Positions 1-8,707 of a DNA stretch of 64,000 nucleotides are shown piece after piece. The notes beneath the pieces are model-generated. The model was not told where the DNA came from. It searched no databases and saw nothing but the letters and a program-made list of their open reading frames with translations. The stretch covers positions 1,540,830 to 1,604,829 of the forward strand of contig KB904821.1 in the NCBI GenBank assembly GCA_000380225.1. Reading direction: 5' to 3'. Made by a program: the position numbers and the translations under genes. This stretch comes from a filamentous cyanobacterium ESFC-1. Lineage in GTDB: Bacteria > Cyanobacteriota > Cyanobacteriia > Cyanobacteriales > Spirulinaceae. Every line of letters starts with the position of its first letter. Position 1 is the stretch's first letter.

Positions 1-112
1 AACCAATAACCAACAACCAACAACCAACAACCAATAACCAACAACCAATAACCAACAACCAACAACCAACAACCAACAACCAACAACCAACAACCAACAA
101 CCAACAACCAAA
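1..112. repeat. Heptamer tandem repeat (ACCAACA/ACCAATA)
   Basis: Sixteen or so tandem copies of a 7-bp unit, mostly ACCAACA with some ACCAATA, run from the window edge to the start codon at 113. The same units occur in reverse orientation near 2222, 33631, 52166 and 58215 and in this orientation near 59370. They resemble the short tandemly repeated repetitive (STRR) heptamers of filamentous cyanobacteria. No gene is seen in it. Confidence 0.9.
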
Positions 113-1675
113 ATGCTAATCGCCGATGATTTACTGCTAGACTACAAGCGCTGTCAGCGCCGAGCCTTTTTGAATCTGTATGGCGATCGCACCGAAAGAG
201 ACCCGGAACGGGATTTTGTGAGTAAACTGCGATCGCAAGGCTCTCAACATATTGCGGCGATTTTGGCGGATTATGATTGTCATCGGCCTCAGTTTGCCTG
301 GCGGGATTGGGATGCTGGGGCGATCGCGACAGCCCATTTGATGGCTCAGGGGGTAGACTGCATTCATCAAGGGGTTTTGCAGGTGAATCGCTCCGATCCT
401 TTTCCGGCTCATCTTTGGCCGAGCGCGATCGCGAATGCGCCCCCCAACCCCCAAGTTTTAGCCGTAGAAGCCCAGTTGCGTCTTCAGGCGTTGGAACTCA
501 TGGGCAAGCCGACTTTACTGGTTAAACAGCCTGGAAAGTCACGCTGGGGCGATTGGCAGTATATTCCGATTAATGTCAAACTCGGCAAGCGCCCGAAACC
601 CGAATATAAGTTAGTTAGTGCGCTACATACTTATTTGTTGGCGGTGATGCAGGAGGCTTTACCCACCGAGGCTCATCTGATTTTACGCGATCGCGATGTC
701 CATTCGGTACAGCTTCATATCTGGTTGCCCCGCTTGTGGGAAGTGTTGGCTGAATGTAGCGAGGTGTTGCTTTTATCTCGCGAACCCGAAGTCTTTATTT
801 CTCGTCAACGTTGTAGTTTGTGTCAATGGTACAGCCATTGCAACGCGATCGCCCAAGCTCAAAATCATTTGTCTTTGGTTCCCGGTGTCACCCCCAATCG
901 TTACGAACAATTACAAACTTTGGGCATTCAAACCCTCGAAACTTTGGCCTCTACGCCGCCCCAAGAACTCAACTCTACCCTGGGTCACGATCTGGCTTTA
1001 AATTTACAGCAACAAGCGTGGTCAATTCTTTCTAATCAAGCCTTGAAAAAACAAACCAAACGTGCATTACCGCCGTTACCTTCTCAGGAAGTCGAATTTT
1101 ATTTTGATATCGAAGCTGAACCGGATCGTAATTTAGATTATCTCCTCGGCGTAGTACAAATTGATTACCGTGGCGCGCCGCTACGCGGATCCCTGCGGGA
1201 TCGCGAACAATTTATCCCTTTAGTGGCAGAAAATCCCGCCGCAGAAGCCGATATTTGGCAGCAGTTTTTAACCTTAATGGAAAGCGAACCCAACGCCCCG
1301 ATTTTCCATTTTTCTGAATACGAAGTTGAGACGATTCAACGCTTAGGACGGTTGTATAAAACACCACTTCATCGGGTACAAGCCCTGGTTTCTCGGTGTG
1401 TGGATTTACATCACTATGTCACCGCGACGACTCTCTTACCCGTACAAAGTTACTCCCTCAAAGCCATTGCTCAGTGGTTGGGCTTTCAGTGGCGTGATGC
1501 CGAAGCGAGTGGCGATCAAACGGTGTGCTGGTACGATCGCTGGTTGAAAACGGGCGATCGCGACTGTTTAGATGCGATTATTCGCTACAATGAAGATGAT
1601 TGTCGTGCGACTTACCGCCTCAAAGTCTGGCTGGCCGACTTCCTAGAAACCCCTATTGCTGCCGTCAAGGAATAA
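113..1675 (+). CDS. TM0106 family RecB-like putative nuclease
   Basis: A 520-residue protein with two parts. The N-terminal half is a RecB/Cas4-like PD-(D/E)XK nuclease: one Cys near residue 15 (CQRRAFLNLYGD) and a C-x2-C-x5-C cluster near 233-242 (CSLCQWYSHC) would hold a Fe-S cluster, as in Cas4 and AddB. The C-terminal half, from about residue 325, begins with FYFDIEAEP and carries DDC-type acidic motifs near the end, like the RNase_H_2 fold found in this family. The family is widespread in cyanobacteria; its role in nucleic acid repair is only presumed. The ATG follows directly on the heptamer repeat, with no Shine-Dalgarno motif visible. No operon partner is close downstream. Confidence 0.8.
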   Translation: MLIADDLLLDYKRCQRRAFLNLYGDRTERDPERDFVSKLRSQGSQHIAAILADYDCHRPQFAWRDWDAGAIATAHLMAQGVDCIHQGVLQVNRSDPFPAHLWPSAIANAPPNPQVLAVEAQLRLQALELMGKPTLLVKQPGKSRWGDWQYIPINVKLGKRPKPEYKLVSALHTYLLAVMQEALPTEAHLILRDRDVHSVQLHIWLPRLWEVLAECSEVLLLSREPEVFISRQRCSLCQWYSHCNAIAQAQNHLSLVPGVTPNRYEQLQTLGIQTLETLASTPPQELNSTLGHDLALNLQQQAWSILSNQALKKQTKRALPPLPSQEVEFYFDIEAEPDRNLDYLLGVVQIDYRGAPLRGSLRDREQFIPLVAENPAAEADIWQQFLTLMESEPNAPIFHFSEYEVETIQRLGRLYKTPLHRVQALVSRCVDLHHYVTATTLLPVQSYSLKAIAQWLGFQWRDAEASGDQTVCWYDRWLKTGDRDCLDAIIRYNEDDCRATYRLKVWLADFLETPIAAVKE

Positions 1676-1915
1676 AAAATAGCCAAGATCGAAGTCAACA
1701 AATATTTATCAAAAGTTGATTATTGGCTCACAGCCTCGGTTTCGACTGTAAAGTTGTAATAAGAAACGGCAACTTTTTGCGAAAGGTGATGAAGTTAACC
1801 TTTCAACTCTCTGACTTGATGCTAATGTTAAAGCATAACAACATTTACTTACATATTTAAACTTAAGCCATTGCGCTCCCTCGTTTTGTGTACGTCCTAA
1901 TCGAAGGTGAATAAT

Positions 1916-2149
1916 ATGACACTTCCTTTGTTTCCAGTCTTGCTTCTGGTTGTCGCCATGATTAATATTGTTTGGTATCAACGAGCATCCCACGAACTTT
2001 CTAAAGTTATGGCTGCGGGGGGCGCGATTGTCTGTTTAGTTTGGGGCTTCGCGATCGCCCACTGGTCAATTTTGTTACTGGGTTTATTCTTCTTACTTAA
2101 ATTCCGTTCGATGCCTTTGATTTTCAGCCCTAGTGCCAGCCGTTACTAG
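1916..2149 (+). CDS. Small hypothetical membrane protein
   Basis: A 77-residue protein that starts MTLPLFPVLLLVV and has hydrophobic segments at about residues 3-17, 30-45 and 50-62, with a short charged C-terminus. A GAAGG motif eight bases before this ATG favours it over the in-frame GTG at 1907. No family is recognised. It probably sits in the cytoplasmic or thylakoid membrane. It stands alone, followed by a hairpin (ACGCTTGTCT near 2171 with AGACAAGCGT near 2193) that may act as terminator. Confidence 0.6.
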   Translation: MTLPLFPVLLLVVAMINIVWYQRASHELSKVMAAGGAIVCLVWGFAIAHWSILLLGLFFLLKFRSMPLIFSPSASRY

Positions 2150-2170
2150 AATTGACAGAAAAACTCGCAA

Positions 2171-2208
2171 ACGCTTGTCTATGCTATAACCAGACAAGCG
2201 TTTGTCTT
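2171..2208 (+). terminator. Probable intrinsic terminator
   Basis: An inverted repeat, AACGCTTGTCT and AGACAAGCGTT, encloses a loop of about 13 bases (atgctataacc plus flanks) and is followed by TGTCTTTTGTC. It lies 20-60 bases after the small membrane protein gene and is the likely transcription end. Confidence 0.6.
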
Positions 2209-2219
2209 TTGTCCTTTGT

Positions 2220-2395
2220 CCTTGGTTGTTGGTTGTTGGCAGAATCCCTGAATTGGTCATTGGTAATTGGTAACTGGTAATTCCCTCCCCCTTTCCCCAC
2301 TGCCTACTGCCTAAAAACCTCCCCCTCTGGGCGGGGAAACCCCGCCCCTACACGCCGATTGCCGATTGCCGATTGCCCCAAAAACTCCCACTGCC
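2220..2395. repeat. Composite of short intergenic repeats
   Basis: A mosaic of short repeats seen elsewhere in the window: TTGGTTGTTGG heptamers; the unit GCAGAATCCCTGAATTGG (also at 52350 and, slightly changed, at 58277); a GC-rich dyad GGCGGGGAAACCCCGCCCC (also near 5999 and 59345); and GCCGATTGCC triplicates. There is no gene content before the ATG at 2406. Confidence 0.75.
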
Positions 2396-2405
2396 TCAAC
2401 CACTG

Positions 2406-3284
2406 ATGACTATACTCAAAACCCTTCTCATCGGCAGCGTAATACCTCTCATTGCCGCCCAACCCACCGACATTAGTCTGGTTATCCAAACCGGGAGTTG
2501 TCCGGCGTGTGACCTTTCTGGGGCGAGGTTGCGGGGGTTGGATTTTCGCGATCGCGCCGCCAATTTCCAAAATGCTAACCTTGATACTGTTGATTTATCC
2601 CAAAGTAATCTGATTGGGGCTAACTTTATCAACGCTAATCTCAACAATGCCCAGTTTTCCGGTACGATTTTACGCAATGCCAACTTTACCGGGGCGATTC
2701 TCACCGGGGCGAATATCCGCAGTAGCGATTTACGCGGGGCGATTCTCAGCGAAGCCAATCTGGATAATATTACCCTTTTTATGGTGAGTCTCGACAATGC
2801 CCAACTCAACGATACGAGTTTCAATGGGGCGGATTTACGCAATGTTTACCTCGGTGGGGCAAATCTTCAAAATACGTCTTTTGTCAATGCTGACTTGGAT
2901 AATACTTATTTGGTGGGGGCAAATCTGATTAACGCCAATTTCAGCAATGCGAACCTCAACAGTGTGAAACTCGGCCAAACCCTGCTTGACAACGCCAACC
3001 TCAGCAATGCCGATCTCAACGGCGCGAGTTTGGACAGTAGTAGTTTGACGAATAGTAACCTGAGTAATGCTATGCTCGAAAGAGCCGATTTACCGAGAAC
3101 AAACCTCGAAAACGCCGATCTCAGCAACGCTAACCTAGAATATGCTAATTTCTTCGAGGCTAACCTCCAAGGGGCGAATTTGACCGATGCGAAGGTGGAA
3201 GGGGCGTATTTTTACGAAGCGAATCTCTGCAACGCGACGCTTCCCGATGGCCGGACAGGGGAATGCCCTGCTGAAGATGAGTGA
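2406..3284 (+). CDS. Secreted pentapeptide repeat protein
   Basis: A 292-residue protein. The start MTILKTLLIGSVIPLIAAQ looks like a signal peptide. After a C-P-A-C pair (SCPACDLSGA) near residue 36, almost the whole chain is built of pentapeptide repeats of the A(D/N)LXX type (GANL, NANL, DNAN, GADL). They should fold as a right-handed quadrilateral beta helix. The C-terminus closes with a further Cys pair (CNATLPDG, ECPAEDE). An in-frame TTG at 2373 lies inside intergenic repeats, so the ATG at 2406 is preferred. Such proteins are abundant in cyanobacteria, in the thylakoid lumen or periplasm, with mostly unknown roles. Confidence 0.85.
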   Translation: MTILKTLLIGSVIPLIAAQPTDISLVIQTGSCPACDLSGARLRGLDFRDRAANFQNANLDTVDLSQSNLIGANFINANLNNAQFSGTILRNANFTGAILTGANIRSSDLRGAILSEANLDNITLFMVSLDNAQLNDTSFNGADLRNVYLGGANLQNTSFVNADLDNTYLVGANLINANFSNANLNSVKLGQTLLDNANLSNADLNGASLDSSSLTNSNLSNAMLERADLPRTNLENADLSNANLEYANFFEANLQGANLTDAKVEGAYFYEANLCNATLPDGRTGECPAEDE

Positions 3285-3378
3285 GCGACCCAGGGGGTAT
3301 GAACAGTAGCTACAATCTTAAGGGGTCGAATCGACGCATTATTAATGCGCGATCGCCCTTTGTTGCCTCAATATAACT

Positions 3379-5127
3379 ATGGCTAAGTCTAGATTTCAAA
3401 AATTATTAACGTATCTCCGCCCCCATTGGCGATCGATGTTGTTGGGGACTGTTGCTTTATTTGTTGTCAATGCGATCGGGGCTTATATTCCGCGTTTGGT
3501 CGAAGATAGTATCGACCGTTTACGCGGGGTTTTAAGCATCGATCAAGTGTGGCGTTTTGTGCTACAAATTTTCTTGTTGGCTTCGATTATGTGGGTCATT
3601 CGTATGGTGTCCCGCGTGACGATTTTTGGCATTGGCCGACAAGTGGAGTTTGAAATTAAACAAAATATTTTCGAGCATTTATTAACCCTTCATCCCACTT
3701 ACTTTTTTAATAATACTGCCGGGGATTTAATCAGTCGCGCCACCAGCGATGTGGATAATATTCGCCGCTTGTTGGGGTTTGCCATTTTAAGCGTGATCAA
3801 TACCATTTTTGCCTACAGCTTGACGTTGCCGTTTATGCTGTCGATTAATGTACCGTTAAGTTTGGCAGCTTTGGCAATTTATCCGTTGATGTTGTTAACG
3901 GTGCAGTTGTTTAGTAATCGTCTTCGCAATCAACAGCGCGAGGTACAAGAACGATTGTCTGACCTTAGCCAGATGATTCAAGAGGATATGAGTGGCATTT
4001 CTTTGATTAAGATTTACGCTCAAGAGGAAAATGAATATGAGGCATTTGACAAGAAAAATAGAAGCTTGCTTAATGCTAATTTAAAGTTAGCCCGAACCCG
4101 AAATTTATTATTCCCCATTATTGAGGGTTTGGTTTATGTTTCTCTGTTGATTTTGTTGGTATTTGGCTCTAGTTTGATTGCGCGGGGTGTGATTAGTATT
4201 GGGGGATTTGTCGCGCTAATTATTTATGTGGAGCGTTTGGTTTTTCCAACGGCGCTGTTGGGTTTTACGATTACTTCTTATCAACGAGGGGAAGTAAGTA
4301 TCGATCGGGTTGAGTCGATTTTGAATGCCGAACCGGAAATTCAAGATACCGAGGACGCGATCGCGATTTCACCCGAAGAGGTACAAGGTAAAATTGTAGT
4401 AACCAACCTCAATTACACTTATCCGGGTAGCGAAAAACCCGCCCTCCATAACGTCAATTTTGACATTCAACCGGGGGAAACCGTCGCCATTGTCGGGCCG
4501 ATTGGATCGGGAAAATCAACGATTGCCAATGTGTTACCGCGTTTGTTGGATATCAAGCCTTGGAAAGTCTTTGTGGATGATTTTGATATTACCAGTCTGC
4601 GCTTAAAAAGCTTGCGAGAAGCGATCGCCTATGTTCCCCAGGATAGCTTTTTGTTCAGCGCCAAAATTAAAGATAACATTCGTTATGGTAGCCCCTTGGC
4701 TGAAAACCCGGAAGTGATTGAGGCGGCTAAATCTGCTCAAATTCACGACGAAATCTGTAATTTCCCGCAAGAATATGAAACCCTGGTAGGAGAGCGCGGA
4801 ATTACCCTTTCTGGCGGTCAGCGACAGCGTACTGCTTTGGCTCGCGCCTTACTCACTGAAGCGCCGATTTTGATTTTAGACGATGCTTTATCGAGTGTCG
4901 ATAACCAAACTGCCACAAAAATTTTGCGAAATTTATCTGGTCATCGAGATAATAAAACAGTGGTGTTTATTACTCATCAACTATCTGCTGCCGCGATCGC
5001 CGATCGCATTTTAGTTATGGATGCAGGTACGATCGTACAAAGTGGTACTCACAGAGAATTAGTGAAAGTTACAGGACTTTATCAATTCCTGTGGCAACAA
5101 CACCAACTCGAAGAAATTTTACAATAG
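3379..5127 (+). CDS. ABC exporter half-transporter (permease-ATPase fusion)
   Basis: A 582-residue type IV (MsbA/MdlA-like) ABC exporter subunit. The N-terminal 320 residues hold about six membrane helices. The ATPase domain shows Walker A GPIGSGKST near 377, Q-loop VPQDSF, signature LSGGQRQRTALARAL, Walker B LILDDALSSVD and the H-loop FITHQ. The second acidic residue after Walker B is Asp instead of the catalytic Glu, and the linker reads DDALSSVD, as in the MdlA/YheI-type subunit of heterodimeric exporters that carry one degenerate ATP site. No MdlB-like partner lies nearby. The next gene starts 12 bases downstream, so the two are probably cotranscribed. Substrate unknown. Confidence 0.85.
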   Translation: MAKSRFQKLLTYLRPHWRSMLLGTVALFVVNAIGAYIPRLVEDSIDRLRGVLSIDQVWRFVLQIFLLASIMWVIRMVSRVTIFGIGRQVEFEIKQNIFEHLLTLHPTYFFNNTAGDLISRATSDVDNIRRLLGFAILSVINTIFAYSLTLPFMLSINVPLSLAALAIYPLMLLTVQLFSNRLRNQQREVQERLSDLSQMIQEDMSGISLIKIYAQEENEYEAFDKKNRSLLNANLKLARTRNLLFPIIEGLVYVSLLILLVFGSSLIARGVISIGGFVALIIYVERLVFPTALLGFTITSYQRGEVSIDRVESILNAEPEIQDTEDAIAISPEEVQGKIVVTNLNYTYPGSEKPALHNVNFDIQPGETVAIVGPIGSGKSTIANVLPRLLDIKPWKVFVDDFDITSLRLKSLREAIAYVPQDSFLFSAKIKDNIRYGSPLAENPEVIEAAKSAQIHDEICNFPQEYETLVGERGITLSGGQRQRTALARALLTEAPILILDDALSSVDNQTATKILRNLSGHRDNKTVVFITHQLSAAAIADRILVMDAGTIVQSGTHRELVKVTGLYQFLWQQHQLEEILQ

Positions 5128-5139
5128 CGCGATAAAACC

Positions 5140-5859
5140 ATGGGCGATCGCTCCCTTCTCCAAATCTTGACTCGACTCCCTGCTATCTTTCTCAAAAACC
5201 TCGCCTTTTTTGCTAAAGGCGGAGTTACGGTCTTAGTCTTCCTGATGCTACTGGGGCTGTGGCGCACCGGAGGACGGCTGTTTCAGGGGGTTGGGGCGCT
5301 TTTTGACTCCGATGCCAGCCCGCCGGAAATTAACGTCCGCACGCCGATTTTACAGCAGGTTCGCAACGCCAGCGAACTGACCACCGCTATTTTTGCGATG
5401 GAAGCCGTCGTTCCCACGCAACAAGACCGCAAAGTGGGTAACATTACGATTGGTCAAACTAAATTGCTGTATATTGCCTACGGGGAAGTTCGCGCCGGGG
5501 TAGATTTGAGCCAAATTCAACCCGAAGACGTACAAACCACTGAAAACACGGTGACGATTCAACTCCCACCCCCGCAAATCCTCGATAGTAAGATTGATGT
5601 AAATCGTTCTGAGGTGTACGATTACGATCGCGGCTTTCTGGATTTGGGGCCGGATGTTGCACCGCAACTCCAAACCCTAGCCCAACGCCAAACCCTCAGC
5701 GAAATTGTGACAACGGCTTGCGAACAAGGTATTCTCACCCAAGCCAATGAACGGGCTGAGTTGACGGTTGCTAATCTATTTACTAATGCGGGTTACGACG
5801 GCGTGACGGTGATTCGGGCTTCTCCGAATCTGCAAAGTTGTCAGAATACGGCGGTTTAG
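5140..5859 (+). CDS. DUF4230 family membrane-anchored protein
   Basis: A 239-residue protein with one N-terminal membrane segment (about residues 22-40, GVTVLVFLMLLGLW), then a soluble domain with the DUF4230 pattern: VVPTQQDRKVGN, LLYIAYGEVRAGVDLSQI and ITVQLPPPQILDSKIDVNRS-like strands that match proteins of that family. It probably faces the periplasm or lumen. It starts 12 bases after the ABC exporter gene and its first codons overlap a HIP1 site. Function unknown; the pairing with an exporter suggests an envelope role, which is inference. Confidence 0.75.
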   Translation: MGDRSLLQILTRLPAIFLKNLAFFAKGGVTVLVFLMLLGLWRTGGRLFQGVGALFDSDASPPEINVRTPILQQVRNASELTTAIFAMEAVVPTQQDRKVGNITIGQTKLLYIAYGEVRAGVDLSQIQPEDVQTTENTVTIQLPPPQILDSKIDVNRSEVYDYDRGFLDLGPDVAPQLQTLAQRQTLSEIVTTACEQGILTQANERAELTVANLFTNAGYDGVTVIRASPNLQSCQNTAV

Positions 5860-5879
5860 AGACTGAGGATTGAGTCGAG

Positions 5880-5976
5880 AACCCCGGTTTCTTACTTGTT
5901 GATACAGTAAGGTTAAAATTTTGAGCCAGAAACCGGGGTTGTGAATCTCTACTAATCAACCGGATTTGATATTAAA
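5880..5976. mobile_element. Palindromic repeat element, family B
   Basis: A stem of 13 bp, AACCCCGGTTTCT against AGAAACCGGGGTT, encloses about 35 bases containing a ...CAGTAAGGTTAAAA... loop, followed by a tail ending CCGGATTTGATATTAAA. The same element, whole or partial, occurs at 12476, 16618, 20508, 40272 and 44591. The longest copy, at 40272-40400, has outer ends TATCAAATCCG and CGGATTTTAGA, suggesting a MITE. It could also serve as a bidirectional terminator for the upstream gene. Confidence 0.7.
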
Positions 5977-6084
5977 TAAACTTCAACTCTGCCTGGACGG
6001 GGAAACCCCGCCCCTACGTCCCAACACGCCTACTGACCGTTGTCTGATAACTGATGACTGATGACTGATGACTGATGACTGAAC

Positions 6085-6624
6085 TCAGTTGCCCCACTCC
6101 CGATCAAAACCTTGTAAATAGCCGACGCGATAACCGCTATCGTAGGGTTTATCTTTGGGGTTTTGTGAGATGGATTGGGGTTGATAACCACAATCGGGGT
6201 TTTGCTGACACGCGATCGCGGCTTGACTTCCCTCGCTAAATCCGGCATTATATCCGGTATTGAAGCGCTGTACTTCGGGCTGATTGACATCCATCGCGGG
6301 ATAATAACCGTCGTGAAACCCGGCTAAAAAACCGGCTTGATAACCCATTTGAGCGCGTCGATCGTCTTCGTTTTCATATTCGTATTCAAAGCCGCTACCC
6401 ACTCCTAAAATTTGCGGGTTGTATTGGGCTTGATTATATTGGGCTTCTTGGCCTTGGTTAAAGCCGAGACGATAACCCATTTGATACCCTTCTTCAAAGG
6501 CTAAAAAAGACTGCGCGATCGCCTGATTTTCCGGATAAAAGGGAGTTTCAGCGAAAGCGAATCCTCCGGTTAAACCGACTACGACCGAAAATGATACACC
6601 CAACATACGAGAAAAAACAGCCAT
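6085..6624 (-). CDS. Secreted hypothetical protein with Gly-Tyr repeats
   Basis: A 179-residue protein with a clear signal peptide (MAVFSRMLGVSFSVVVGLTGGFAFA). The mature part repeats a GY-x2-G-(F/Y)-x2-G pattern at least five times (GYQMGYRLGFNQG, GYQAGFLAGFHDG, GYNAGFSEG, GYRVGYLQGFDR). This glycine-spaced aromatic pattern suggests packed helices like a glycine zipper. Two Cys (CQQNPDC) may form a disulfide. No known family is recognised; envelope location is inferred. Confidence 0.65.
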   Translation of the reverse strand: MAVFSRMLGVSFSVVVGLTGGFAFAETPFYPENQAIAQSFLAFEEGYQMGYRLGFNQGQEAQYNQAQYNPQILGVGSGFEYEYENEDDRRAQMGYQAGFLAGFHDGYYPAMDVNQPEVQRFNTGYNAGFSEGSQAAIACQQNPDCGYQPQSISQNPKDKPYDSGYRVGYLQGFDREWGN

Positions 6625-6730
6625 TGCTCTGATATTAATAAAAGGGACGATAAGCTAAATTGAATCGACGCGATCGCGATTTTTGAAGGGGTGATTGAAT
6701 TTAAAAAGAGCAGCAGAAAACGCGATCGCG

Positions 6731-6910
6731 CTATTGACCAAATTCAACTCTGGCTTGTTCTACCAATTCCACGGTCACGATTCCGGATTCGGAAGCCAAG
6801 GCTAATTCTTCGATGCGTTTGCGGGCTTGCGGACGCACATAAAAAGGGATATTTTTCAGCTTGGCTTTGGCTTCAGAAGTCCAGGTTAAAGTGTCATCAG
6901 AATTGAGCAT
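6731..6910 (-). CDS. Small PCP-reductase C-terminal domain protein
   Basis: A 59-residue protein beginning [19 protein letters not shown] and ending [10 protein letters not shown]. The pattern W-x2-EA-x2-K-L-x2-IP-(F)-x-VR-x2-AR-x2-IE matches the small PCP_red domain that forms the C-terminus of ChlB, the light-independent protochlorophyllide reductase subunit; free-standing copies are common in cyanobacteria. The length and the conserved IPFYVR motif support a complete protein. It may act as a small helper or regulatory domain in chlorophyll synthesis, which is inference. It is encoded alone between the secreted protein gene and the hydrolase gene. Confidence 0.75.
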   Translation of the reverse strand: MLNSDDTLTWTSEAKAKLKNIPFYVRPQARKRIEELALASESGIVTVELVEQARVEFGQ

Positions 6911-6988
6911 CAGTGGTCTTGATATGGATTGGCAACAAGCGATATTTCTATCATACAGAGAAATTAGGAGACTGCTGTTTAAGAAACA

Positions 6989-8611
6989 CTAAGAAACACA
7001 TTTCAGGGATATTTGCGAAGGGGTATCTCCACCCGTTTTAATGTTGAAGGTTAAAATTCGGGCATTAATTAACCGATTATCGGTTTCGGGTTGGTTTCCA
7101 GAGTTTATAGGGTAAGCAGGGAAAGCATCCGCACTCAAGCTTAAGCGCAAACGATTTCCCGCCTTAATTCGCATATAGGTGGCTTGTAACGGAATGTGAA
7201 CCGGAGAGGTCGCGGGGTCAACGCGGATGTATCCTTGCGTAAAGTTATAAACTTTTTGTTGGTCGTCTACCACGGATAAAACTGCATTGAGATCGAAACT
7301 CGGTGCGTCTACTTCGCAATATACAGTAACGGTGACTCTCCCTAAAATTGAGATATCTTCGGTTAACTCTGGGGTGGTATAAGTTAAGATATCGCTGCGA
7401 CAATCGAGGTGCGATCGCTCCATCGATCCGGCTGGATTGGCGGCATGACCCCCCAAAGCAGGGACAGGTCGCCAAGGATCGCGCACAAAAATGTCTTCTA
7501 CTTCGTTTTGGGGGCATTCTGTTAACAAAACGCCGGAATCCTCGCGGATGCTGGCCAAGCCATCACTACTCCAATAATAAACGCGATCGCGATCGCCTTC
7601 CCAACTCTCCAACGCTTGCCATTGATTGCTGCCCATTTCAAACAAATAAACGGGTTTTTGAGGTAATTCCGCCGTTTTCTGTCCCTTGAGAAAATAATCA
7701 AACCAGCGAATCTGCCAGGAATCCACAAAACTGATCGCCGCCATGCCATAATCAACTTGACCCGCCCTGCGTCCCCAGATTAAATGAGTCCAAGGGCCGA
7801 CGATTAAATGTTGCGGGAACTGACTTTTTTCTCTCATTTCGTTATATAAACGCAAATTTCCCCGTAAATAGGGGTCAAACCAACCACCGATATGCAGCAT
7901 CGGTAAATCTACATCTTGGAGTTGGGGCGATCGCGCTTGCCAGTATTCTAGATCGGGGTAGCGAGATCGCCATTGGTCATAAAATGCCCCCGGTGTATAC
8001 TTGCGTAAACTCTCCCCAAAGCGGGGGGGAGACTCGTTAAACGGCAGATTTCTGGCTGCACCATACAAAACCCGGTAAGACAAGTCATCCCCCCATAAAC
8101 GGGCAGTTTCGGCGGCTAACTGCACCGCCCAACCGAGGCTAATCTGCCAACAAAACGCCCCATTTTCATAAGCCCAATCGTCCCGCAGATGATAACCCAA
8201 CATCCCCGGACACAAGGCTTTGAGGGCAGGGGGTTTGGCCATAGCTGCATAGAGTTGGGTCATTCCTTGATACGAAAAGCCATACATCCCCACAACGCCG
8301 TTACTACCGGGGAGTTGTGCGGCCCAGTTTACCGTATCCTCTCCGTCTGCCACTTCCCCTTCAAAGGGTTGAAACTTGCCTTCAGATGTGCCTCTCCCCC
8401 GCACATCTTGAATCACCACGATATAGCCTTGGGCGGCGTACCAACGGGGATGAGCATATACTACCGTAGACGCGATCGCGCGACCATAGGGCTGTCGCAT
8501 CAACAATACAGGTAGCAGCGTATCCGTTTCGGGACGATAGACATCCGCATCCAGTCTCACCCCGTCTCGCGTCTGCATCGAGAGGGTTTCGCGATTAATT
8601 TTCATAGACAT
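6989..8611 (-). CDS. CocE/NonD family hydrolase (X-Pro dipeptidyl-peptidase S15 type)
   Basis: A 540-residue alpha/beta hydrolase of the CocE/S15 group. The nucleophile Ser lies in GMYGFSYQGMTQ near residue 117. The oxyanion region RQPYGRA, the acid region GGWFDPYLRGN and the His in GPWTHLIW can be seen. The C-terminal third is the jelly-roll X-Pro DPP C domain (ITVYCEVDAPSFDLNAVL, ...AYPINSGNQPETDNRL). These enzymes hydrolyse esters or amides; the true substrate cannot be told. The start MSMKINRETL is preceded by AAAGGGAA, a good ribosome site. It is divergent from the 8708 gene. Confidence 0.85.
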   Translation of the reverse strand: MSMKINRETLSMQTRDGVRLDADVYRPETDTLLPVLLMRQPYGRAIASTVVYAHPRWYAAQGYIVVIQDVRGRGTSEGKFQPFEGEVADGEDTVNWAAQLPGSNGVVGMYGFSYQGMTQLYAAMAKPPALKALCPGMLGYHLRDDWAYENGAFCWQISLGWAVQLAAETARLWGDDLSYRVLYGAARNLPFNESPPRFGESLRKYTPGAFYDQWRSRYPDLEYWQARSPQLQDVDLPMLHIGGWFDPYLRGNLRLYNEMREKSQFPQHLIVGPWTHLIWGRRAGQVDYGMAAISFVDSWQIRWFDYFLKGQKTAELPQKPVYLFEMGSNQWQALESWEGDRDRVYYWSSDGLASIREDSGVLLTECPQNEVEDIFVRDPWRPVPALGGHAANPAGSMERSHLDCRSDILTYTTPELTEDISILGRVTVTVYCEVDAPSFDLNAVLSVVDDQQKVYNFTQGYIRVDPATSPVHIPLQATYMRIKAGNRLRLSLSADAFPAYPINSGNQPETDNRLINARILTFNIKTGGDTPSQISLKCVS

Positions 8612-8707
8612 TTCCCTTTAAGTTTGACAGCGTGTCTTTTGACAAGATTGCGATCGTTTCATCAAAATGTTTAGACTGACGCGATCGCAAACCCATTAAT
8701 CTTACTC

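Noticed and set aside
1-112. CRISPR array
   Set aside because: The units are 7 bp in tandem with no spacers; no CRISPR repeat-spacer pattern occurs anywhere in the window, and the TM0106 gene is not a Cas gene context.
2396-2842. Long minus-strand frame opposite the pentapeptide gene
   Set aside because: It mirrors the repeat code of the plus-strand gene; leucine-rich nonsense without family features.
3290-3305. Motif CCCAGGGGGTATGAACAGTA, repeated near 35697
   Set aside because: Two copies only, with no structure or gene context to give it a role.
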